Shown: positions 58,039-64,000 of the stretch, piece after piece
How positions within the stretch are numbered: the stretch's first letter is position 1
Layout of the letters: every line of letters begins with the position of its first letter
Source of the DNA: Pararobbsia alpina
GTDB taxonomy: Bacteria > Pseudomonadota > Gammaproteobacteria > Burkholderiales > Burkholderiaceae
NCBI RefSeq assembly: GCF_902859895.1
Contig: NZ_CADIKM010000008.1
Span: 62,001 to 126,000 of the forward strand
Length of the DNA stretch: 64,000 bases
Direction of reading: 5' to 3'
Translations under genes and position numbers: made by a program
Notes under the pieces: model-generated
What the model was told of the DNA's origin: nothing
Seen by the model: only the letters and a program-made list of their open reading frames with translations
Database searches by the model: none

Positions 58039-58488
58039 GTGGCGAGCCTTTCGTATGTAGACAGGGTTGATCACGACCTTAAGCAGATTTCCGCATGGTC
58101 GCAGGAGGACGCAGATGACTTGCGAGCCTTCCTCCAGGAATTGGAGGAGTCGGAGCATCTTCTCGACCGTCTGAGCAGTTGGCACTATGCGCATGCGTAC
58201 GCCGATCCGCAGTTCGATTGCCGGGCGATCGACTGTCTTCAGCGTCGCGGCTACAACGTGTATCGACTGAAAGCGTTGCGTCTTGAGTGGGCGCGCAGGC
58301 ACTACCGAATCTTGTACGCGTATGACGTTGCGTACGATGATTTCATCGTTCTGGCTGTGGTGTTGCGCTTGACTGATCGCACACCTTTGGAGTTGCGTGA
58401 GTATTGCTATGACTACCAACCGAACCACCCGATCTCCCAAAGAATCTGTACCGAGTACGAGCGACTCGCCTTGCCAGTTCGGCACTAA
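58039..58488 (+). CDS. Putative RelE/HigB-like toxin
   Basis: 149 aa from GTG 58039 (or 162 aa from TTG 58000). The N-terminal half is helical and acidic (SQEDADDLRAFLQELEESEHL). The C-terminal half reads like a RelE-fold mRNA interferase core: VYRLKALRLEWARRHYRILYAYDVAYDD, split by the usual beta strands, then FIVLAVVLRL. The similarity is in pattern only (RxK...yRilYayd...d.ivvL); catalytic residues cannot be assigned. The overlap with a downstream XRE gene supports a type II toxin-antitoxin pair. The non-ATG start is unusual. Confidence 0.65.
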   Translation: MASLSYVDRVDHDLKQISAWSQEDADDLRAFLQELEESEHLLDRLSSWHYAHAYADPQFDCRAIDCLQRRGYNVYRLKALRLEWARRHYRILYAYDVAYDDFIVLAVVLRLTDRTPLELREYCYDYQPNHPISQRICTEYERLALPVRH

Positions 58489-58909
58489 CGTCGCCGCGGC
58501 GAGTGGCGCGACCTCGCCATCAATTCAGTGGGTGGCCACTGCGAATCAGGATGCACCCAAGCCTCGGCGGCCAGGTACCAAATCGTTCTCTGAAAGCGTC
58601 TCCGCGCGTGAGGTCGCCGATGAGGCTTTCGGCGCACGCATGGCTGCGGCTCGTGCACGTATCGCACCAGATCTGTACGACGTACCTCTGACTTTGGCCG
58701 CGTTACGTCTTTCCAGGGGATTCTCGCAGGCTGCTCTGGCAGCTCGACTTGGAACGAGTCAGTCACACGTGGCAAAGATTGAGTCGGGGAAGCTCAAGAT
58801 TCAATTTGAAACGGCTGCCGCTCTCGCTGACGCGTTGAACATCAGCCTGGATGACCTGCGGCCAATGATCAGCGGTGTTCCTCGCAAGACGAGCGACTCA
58901 ATCAAATGA
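58409..58909 (+). CDS. XRE-family helix-turn-helix protein, probable antitoxin
   Basis: 166 aa from ATG 58409, which overlaps the toxin-like gene by 80 nt; a later start such as GTG 58532 would remove the overlap. The C-terminal 70 residues are a clear HTH_XRE domain: LTLAALRLSRGFSQAALAAR, then LGTSQSHVAKIESG, then FETAAALADALNISLDDLRP. The N-terminal 75 residues are Ser/Thr/Pro-rich and disordered, the part that would fold on binding a toxin. Order toxin-antitoxin is as in higBA. Its stop overlaps the next gene by four bases. Confidence 0.85.
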   Translation: MTTNRTTRSPKESVPSTSDSPCQFGTNVAAASGATSPSIQWVATANQDAPKPRRPGTKSFSESVSAREVADEAFGARMAAARARIAPDLYDVPLTLAALRLSRGFSQAALAARLGTSQSHVAKIESGKLKIQFETAAALADALNISLDDLRPMISGVPRKTSDSIK

Positions 58910-59349
58910 ACCGCTTTGCCGTGAGCACGTTCTGCGATGACGTGCGCTTCGAGGAGGGATCGAAGAGTTCGCTGATGGGCATCTATCAGCGAGACCTTCT
59001 CGTTCCAAAGAATCTGATTGTCCTTCCCAAGCTGTGCATTTTGACCCACTTCGGCGCGGCCATTGACGACCCGGTGAGCAGCCTCGTAGTGCGAGTCCAT
59101 GCGGACTCCCAGCTGTTGCATGAGGAAATCTTGCCGGATGAGGCCGTTGCAAAAATAGTCGACGATATGCAGCGCGCTGACGAAGCAGCGATGCGGACGA
59201 TGATCGGCGTTCTTGTCACGCTATCGCCATTCGTCGTTGATCGAAGCTTTGAATTGAAAACGACTGTTGTGGCGGATGGTGAGGTGTTCCTGGCGGGAAG
59301 CTTGAGAATCAAATTTGGCACTTCGCGTGCTCGGTCCACTCCGGCCTAG
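58906..59349 (+). CDS. DUF6941-like protein, third gene of the TA-like operon
   Basis: 147 aa. The opening TFCDDVRFEEGSKSSLMGIY followed by VLPKLCILTHF resembles the uncharacterised DUF6941 family (CDDVR-EvG-K-SLmGiY pattern). The rest looks like a beta-rich fold with one central helix (ILPDEAVAKIVDDMQRADEA). It is coupled to the XRE gene through ATGA. Its role is unknown; a third TA component such as a chaperone or second regulator is conceivable but not shown. Confidence 0.75.
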   Translation: MNRFAVSTFCDDVRFEEGSKSSLMGIYQRDLLVPKNLIVLPKLCILTHFGAAIDDPVSSLVVRVHADSQLLHEEILPDEAVAKIVDDMQRADEAAMRTMIGVLVTLSPFVVDRSFELKTTVVADGEVFLAGSLRIKFGTSRARSTPA

Positions 59350-59771
59350 TTCGAATCTCTCGAGGCCGGTTCTTTTCAAGTCAGCTATCCATATCCGATC
59401 ATTTCGGAAGGCTCTGATGCCGGGCGAGTATGTGCTGCAAGCTGCCCCCCGCGCAGGACGTATGATGATCTGGCGCGGGCAAGACTGCGCTCTAGGTCGT
59501 GTCGGAAATGAGCCCGGTGCGTTGTCGCGCTTTCGAACAGAGGCTCGCTGTTTCAATATTTAGTAACCGCCCCGCGCACAATTTCAGTTTCTTCGAGATT
59601 GTTGTCGGCTCCTTCCTATTCGTTGTCAGGCGGGGGCTCGAGCCGTCGGACGATTGAGAGATCCGCATCGCTTGCTGCGAAACTAAAAGCTCACTCGAAC
59701 GAAGTGCCATCGCCGTGAGCGGCGAGGTGATCTTTAATAATTCGCACGCCGCAGCATAGGGATTCGTCAAT
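59350..59771. other. Gene-free stretch, nothing recognised
   Basis: 422 bp of lower GC than the core. No frame with convincing protein-like sequence, no strong hairpin and no repeat noticed. Confidence 0.5.
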
Positions 59772-60046
59772 ATGGAAATGAGCAACCACGACACTTTCAC
59801 GTCGTCTACGACGGGCCTGCACTGGTGGAACATCGGATGGACGTGCGAGACCTCGCGCCGGCCCTCATTGCCATCGCGGATCTGTTGACAGCGGCCAACC
59901 AGGAAATAAATGGCGAAGCGGCCGAAGTTCGCGTTCAGGTCAACGCCACGTTCAAGGCAGGCTCGTTTGGCATCGAGCTGGTGGCCGCACAGCAACTGAT
60001 GGCACAGCGATGCGGGTGCGCGGTTTGGAAAAGGCGATTTGCTTAA
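59772..60046 (+). pseudogene. Frameshifted remnant of a conserved hypothetical gene
   Basis: The start MSNHDT (ATG 59772 or 59778) is in one frame. From 59795 the continuation FHVVYDGPALVEHRMDVRDL and APALIAIADLLTAANQEING lies in another, followed by VQVNATFKAGSFGIELV. Joining them needs one extra T in the run at 59795-59797, so a single-base deletion seems to have broken the gene. The protein-like part stops at about 59990 and turns into a short Cys/Arg/Trp tail ending at 60046. I recall intact relatives as hypothetical proteins of mobile elements, which was not verified. Confidence 0.55.
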
Positions 60047-60254
60047 CGTCGACCTCAGGCGAATCCAGAAGATGGTGGATAGCAGGCTCGTCAGTGACTA
60101 CCGGGTCGTCAAGGTTCGAGAGCATCGTGCGCCATCGCAGCGCTCGTTTCTTTAACGCTCCGAAGGAGGGGTCTTTCGCTTCGTCTCGCGGAAGTGCCAT
60201 CTCGTTGAAGAGATCACTGCAGCCGCCCCCTGTATTCAGCGTCTCCTGATCTCA

Positions 60255-60286
60255 TGAAAAATGGGCGCCTAGGCGCCCATTTTTCA
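60255..60286. terminator. Perfect 32-bp palindrome, bidirectional terminator
   Basis: Sixteen bases TGAAAAATGGGCGCCT are followed immediately by their exact reverse complement. With A-run and T-run arms on both sides it reads as an intrinsic terminator in both directions, 27 bp downstream of the phaZ stop. Confidence 0.9.
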
Positions 60287-60313
60287 CTTCGCGATCATCA
60301 CCTCAACCAACAC

Positions 60314-61582
60314 TCACGCCGCCGCTTTTTCCGACTGCTGCTGCTCATGCTCGTTGATGAAGTCACGAATCTGCGGATAGATGATGTTGCGCCAACGCCG
60401 GCCTGCGAAGATCCCATAGTGTCCGCACTTCTCCGCCGTGAAATGGCGGCGCATCGATTCGGGAATTCCGGTGCACAGATCGTGAGCCGCACGTGTCTGG
60501 CCGTCGCCCGAAATATCGTCGAGCTCGCCTTCGATCGTGAACAGCGCCGTGTGCTTGATGTCCTGCGGACGCACGAGCGCACCGTTGACTTCCCATGTGC
60601 CTTCCGCGAGCCTGAACTCTTGGAACACGATACGGATTGTCTCGAGATAGTACTCGGCCGCCATGTCGAGCACGGAGTTGTACTCGTCGTAGAACCGGCG
60701 ATGCGCATCGGCATCTTCATCGTCGCCGCGCAGCAGGTTCTGATAGAACTCCCAGTGCGACGTGATATGACGCTCCGGGTTCATCGCGACAAAACCCGTG
60801 TGCTGCAGAAACCCCGGATATACCTTGCGGCCCATGCCCGGATAGTTCGACGGCACCGTGTAGATCACATTGTTCTCGAACCACTCGTACGAATGCTGGG
60901 TCGCGAGCGAGTTGACCGAAGTCGGGCTCTTGCGCGCGTCGATCGGGCCACCCATCATCGTCATCGTCCGCGGGGTGTCTTCACCGTTGCTCGCCATCAG
61001 CGAGATCGCCGCAAGCACCGGCACGGTCGGCTGGCAAACCGAAATCACATGCAGATCCTTGGCACCGATATGACGGATGAATTCCTGGATATAAGCGATG
61101 TAATCGTCGAGATGGAACGCACCGTCGTCGAACGGCACCATCCGCGCATCGATCCAGTCGGTGATATAGACCTTGTGATCCTGCAGCAGGGTGCGCACGG
61201 TATCGCGCAGCAACGTCGAATGGTGGCCCGACAGCGGCGCGCAGACGAGCACGACAGGCTCTTCCTTCAGCCGCGAGACTTCCTTCGCATCATCCGAATA
61301 ACGCTTGAAGCGCAACAGGCGGCAGAACGGTTTCTCGATGATCGACTGTTCAACGACCGGAATGCTGTACCCGTCCTTGTCGATCGACTTGATCGCGAAT
61401 TCTGGCTTCTCGTAATCCTTGCCGAGCCGGTACATCAACTCATAGCCAGCCGCGAGGCGCGAGGCGCCAGGGACATAGGCAAGCGGGCTCGCCGGATTGA
61501 CGAACGACTTCGAAGCGGCCTCGGCCCATGCGGTGACCGGGCCCCAGAAGGCACGCTGAATTTCGTGTAGCTGGTAGAGCAT
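60314..61582 (-). CDS. phaZ: Intracellular poly-3-hydroxybutyrate depolymerase
   Basis: A 422-aa alpha/beta-hydrolase with a Cys nucleophile: C183 in VISVCQPTVPVL, the same residue number as in the Ralstonia eutropha PhaZ1 lipase-box variant. A C-terminal His lies in KCGHYGIFAGRRW. It mobilises PHB granules in the cytoplasm. The family N-terminus MLYQLHEIQRAF sets the start at 61582, although ATG 61648 is in frame upstream. A 14-bp palindrome lies 24 bp before the start, and a perfect terminator follows the gene. Confidence 0.95.
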   Translation of the reverse strand: MLYQLHEIQRAFWGPVTAWAEAASKSFVNPASPLAYVPGASRLAAGYELMYRLGKDYEKPEFAIKSIDKDGYSIPVVEQSIIEKPFCRLLRFKRYSDDAKEVSRLKEEPVVLVCAPLSGHHSTLLRDTVRTLLQDHKVYITDWIDARMVPFDDGAFHLDDYIAYIQEFIRHIGAKDLHVISVCQPTVPVLAAISLMASNGEDTPRTMTMMGGPIDARKSPTSVNSLATQHSYEWFENNVIYTVPSNYPGMGRKVYPGFLQHTGFVAMNPERHITSHWEFYQNLLRGDDEDADAHRRFYDEYNSVLDMAAEYYLETIRIVFQEFRLAEGTWEVNGALVRPQDIKHTALFTIEGELDDISGDGQTRAAHDLCTGIPESMRRHFTAEKCGHYGIFAGRRWRNIIYPQIRDFINEHEQQQSEKAAA

Positions 61583-61900
61583 CTGCGCATCCCATAAACC
61601 CGCCGGGTCTCGCGAGACCTGACATTCATCACCATCGAAGTGTCGCATTAAACGGGCAAAGCTGCCTGCGTTGCGCCGCAGCAAGCCCATCAAGGTCGAC
61701 CGAATGTAGCACCAAGGTTCGAACCGACATGATACGGGACAAACCCTTGTACCGCACAGCAACATTAGTCTAATACATTGTTATGAAAGGTATTTGAATA
61801 ATTTTGGATTGTGCGCGTACCATCGGATTGTGCATTGCACGATGTGGTTTTTGACACTCATCGTTACTCCGCAAAGCTTTGCCACCACCAGGACTCCCGA
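61583..61900. other. phaZ upstream region
   Basis: Contains the palindrome GGTCTCGCGAGACC (61606-61619) and an AT-rich patch (61765-61830) that likely carries the phaZ promoter on the minus strand. No gene seen. Confidence 0.5.
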
Positions 61901-61930
61901 GAAAAGCGCCGCGCTCTTTTTTGCGGCGCT
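61901..61930 (-). terminator. Terminator of the GH15 gene
   Basis: On the minus strand AGCGCCGC pairs with GCGGCGCT across a 10-nt loop and is followed by TTTTC, 25 nt after the GH15 stop. Confidence 0.8.
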
Positions 61931-61954
61931 CTCTCATGGAAGCCGGTCCGTCTC

Positions 61955-63772
61955 TCACGCCGCCGCGGCGTCGGCCGGTTGTCCAGCCGCACGCGCGATT
62001 TCCTGCTCGTGCCGCATCAGGTTCAGACCCGTATTCACCAGTGACACATGAGAGAACGCCTGCGGGAAGTTGCCGACCTGGCGCTTGCGCACGACGTCGT
62101 ATTCCTCCGCGAGCAGGCCGACGTCATTGCGAAGCGCGAGCAAGCGTTCAAAAAGCGCGCTCGCGTCCTCGCGGCGTCCGATCAGCTTGAGGGCGTCAGC
62201 CATCCAGAAGCTGCACGCGAGGAAGGTGCCTTCGCCCGGCGGCAGTCCGTCGGCCGTATGTTCGGTCCGGTAGCGAAGCACCAGGCCGCCGTCGGTCAGT
62301 TCACGCTCGATCGCTTCGATCGTGCCTCGCACGCGCGGGTCGGTGGCTGGCAGGAATCCCAGTTGCGGGATGAGCAACAGGCTGGCATCCAGCGTGTGGC
62401 CGTTGTAGGCCTGGGTGAACGACTGAAGCTTCGAATTCCATGCGTTGCTGCATACGTCCGCATGAATTTTCGCGCGCATCTGCCGCCATTTGTCGAGCGG
62501 CCCTTCGACACCGAATCTCTCGGCTGAACAGATGGCGCGATCGACGGCGACCCACGCCATCACTTTGGAGAACGTGAAATTCTGCCGGCCACCGCGCACT
62601 TCCCAGATGCCCTCGTCCGGCTGCGTCCAGATCTTGCCCAAATGCTCGACGAGGGCGACCTGGATCGGCCACGAGGCTTCGTCCGCGGGCAAGCCGCCAG
62701 CACGCGCGACATGCAGGGCGTTCATGACTTCGCCATAGACGTCGAGCTGCAACTGGTCGACCGCCTGATTACCGATGCGCACCGGCGCGGAGTTCTCATA
62801 GCCAGGCAGCCAGGCCACCTCCCATTCGGGCAGGCGCCGCTCGCCGGCGAGGCCATACATGATGCGCAACTGTTCGGGCGAGCCCGCGATGGCACGCGAC
62901 AGCCAGTCGCGCCATTGACTGGCCTCGTCGTAGTAGCCGCATCGCATCAGGGCCAAAAGGGTGATGGTCGCGTCGCGCAGCCAGCAATAGCGATAGTCCC
63001 AGTTGCGTGTACCGCCGATCGCCTCGGGCAGCGAGGTGGTCGGAGCGGCGACGATACCGCCGGTCGGCTCGTAGGCAAGCGCCTTCAACGTGATCAGTGA
63101 ACGCTGGATGGGCTCGGCGTAACGGCCGCTGACGGTGCTCCGGTTGCTCCACTCGCGCCAGTAGGTTTCGGTCTTGGCAAGCGCGTTGAGCGCATTGCCA
63201 GCCGGTGGCGGAGACTGGTGAGAGGGCGTATAGGCGAGCGTGAAGGGCACGGTCTGGCCCGCATCGACCCGAAAGGTCGCCTCGGTGTGCAGATTGACGC
63301 CGATGAGATCGACGGGCGTGCGCAGGGTCACCATGTCGGGTCCCGCGACCGCGCGCAAGCCGCTGTCGTCGGGCAGCCGCGTGACCCACGGTACCGCCGA
63401 GCCGTAGTCGAACCGCAGGATCATGTCCATCTTCATGTCGACGCTGCCACTCTTGCCAATGACCACGCGGATCATTTCCGACCAGCCGTTGCGCAGTGGC
63501 ATGAAGTCGACGAGGGTGACACTGCCCGTCGGGGTGTCGAAGTCGGTCTCGAGGATCAGGGTGCCTTCACGGTAGCGGCGCCGTACTTGCGAGACCTCGC
63601 CGGCCGGCGCGATCTGCCAACGGCCATGATCGCGCGTACCGAGCAGCGCGGCAAAGCAGGCGGGGGCGTCGAAGCGCGGCCAGCACAGCCAGTCGACGGA
63701 ACCGTCTCGCGCGACGAGCGCGGCCGTTTGGCCGTCTCCGATCAGTGCATAGTCTTCGATACGTGAAGGCAT
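61955..63772 (-). CDS. Glycoside hydrolase family 15 protein (glucoamylase/trehalase-like)
   Basis: 605 aa. An N-terminal beta-domain covers about residues 1-220 (MPSRIEDYALIGDGQTAALV opening). The (alpha/alpha)6 barrel shows GGTRNWDYRYCWLRDA, PDEGIWEVRGGRQNFTFSK with a candidate catalytic acid Glu, and GNFPQAFSHVSLVN near the end. No signal peptide, so cytoplasmic. Bacterial GH15 proteins of this type act on maltooligosaccharides, trehalose or similar alpha-glucosides; the exact substrate is open. ATG 63772 is chosen; the in-frame extension to 63961 is not family-like. Confidence 0.9.
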   Translation of the reverse strand: MPSRIEDYALIGDGQTAALVARDGSVDWLCWPRFDAPACFAALLGTRDHGRWQIAPAGEVSQVRRRYREGTLILETDFDTPTGSVTLVDFMPLRNGWSEMIRVVIGKSGSVDMKMDMILRFDYGSAVPWVTRLPDDSGLRAVAGPDMVTLRTPVDLIGVNLHTEATFRVDAGQTVPFTLAYTPSHQSPPPAGNALNALAKTETYWREWSNRSTVSGRYAEPIQRSLITLKALAYEPTGGIVAAPTTSLPEAIGGTRNWDYRYCWLRDATITLLALMRCGYYDEASQWRDWLSRAIAGSPEQLRIMYGLAGERRLPEWEVAWLPGYENSAPVRIGNQAVDQLQLDVYGEVMNALHVARAGGLPADEASWPIQVALVEHLGKIWTQPDEGIWEVRGGRQNFTFSKVMAWVAVDRAICSAERFGVEGPLDKWRQMRAKIHADVCSNAWNSKLQSFTQAYNGHTLDASLLLIPQLGFLPATDPRVRGTIEAIERELTDGGLVLRYRTEHTADGLPPGEGTFLACSFWMADALKLIGRREDASALFERLLALRNDVGLLAEEYDVVRKRQVGNFPQAFSHVSLVNTGLNLMRHEQEIARAAGQPADAAAA

Positions 63773-64000
63773 AGTAAAAAACGTTGAGAGTAAAAAAGAG
63801 AACTGTCGAGGCATCCGCTGCGGCCCACACCCGATACTAACGAGAACTTTGATCGTTTGCGCGGAACGTATTCTTGCGAAAGCTGAGCGTAATGCCGCAA
63901 ACACACGGTAAAAGTGGCTCAACTTGCCGTCGCCTGAGTCAAAAAGCGGCCAAACGGGCACTTGCGTTCGTCAGAGCGCTGACTAGAATCGAAGTTCTCG

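Noticed and set aside
59952-60200. Minus-strand 82-codon frame near the broken gene
   Set aside because: Overlaps the remnant on the other strand, has no ribosome binding site and no recognised domain.

Overview
The window looks like chromosomal DNA from the Burkholderiaceae (Burkholderia/Paraburkholderia lineage). The evidence is high GC, rpoD-dnaG-yqeY-rpsU clustered next to tsaD, a lipopolysaccharide core locus around msbA, an intracellular PHB depolymerase with a Cys nucleophile, and the run yebC-purD-hemF-nadD-rsfS-rlmH-maf-rng. I cannot name the species from the sequence alone.

Region by region. 1-3.4 kb is an AT-richer accessory cassette: a LysR regulator divergent from a helical protein with a Glu/His cluster that may be a heme-oxygenase-like metalloenzyme, then an EamA exporter, closed by a decayed IS30-family transposase tail. 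3.4-16.6 kb is core: a LOG-family hydrolase head-to-head with polA, a type II NADH dehydrogenase, a mercaptopyruvate sulfurtransferase, a Rieske oxygenase, the isoprenoid run xseB-ispA-dxs, tsaD and a BaiN-type flavoprotein. 16.7-22.4 kb is the macromolecular-synthesis block rpsU-yqeY-dnaG-rpoD, ending in a tRNA-Ile(CAU) with its terminator. 22.6-31.4 kb holds an unrecognised 333-aa protein, an OPT transporter, purT, a lysozyme-inhibitor-like secreted protein, a DEAD-box helicase, gluQ and trhO. 31.6-35.2 kb is dnaE with a glycine-rich insert. 35.3-42.8 kb is the surface-polysaccharide locus: four glycosyltransferases, an O-antigen ligase-like protein and msbA. 42.9-52.5 kb is metabolic and ribosome-related core: mgsA, an SDR with altered catalytic residues, upp, yebC, purD, hemF, nadD, rsfS, rlmH, maf and rng.

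52.6-60.2 kb is a second, patchy accessory stretch. It carries a small secreted protein, modABC behind a ModE-like operator, a hairpin-rich element without a gene, rarA, a three-gene toxin-antitoxin-like operon whose third gene resembles DUF6941, and a frameshifted gene remnant. Core-like genes resume at 60.3 kb with phaZ and a GH15-family glucoamylase/trehalase.

The two most promising places for an undescribed system are the LysR/metalloenzyme-like/EamA cassette (1-3.2 kb) and the RelE-like/XRE/DUF6941-like operon (58.0-59.35 kb). Also unusual are several starts with a -10 hexamer 6-7 nt upstream (possible leaderless mRNAs), the histone-like tail on RsfS, the Gly-rich insert in DnaE and the alternative hairpins in the upp leader. 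All family names come from motif recognition by eye; no database search was run.
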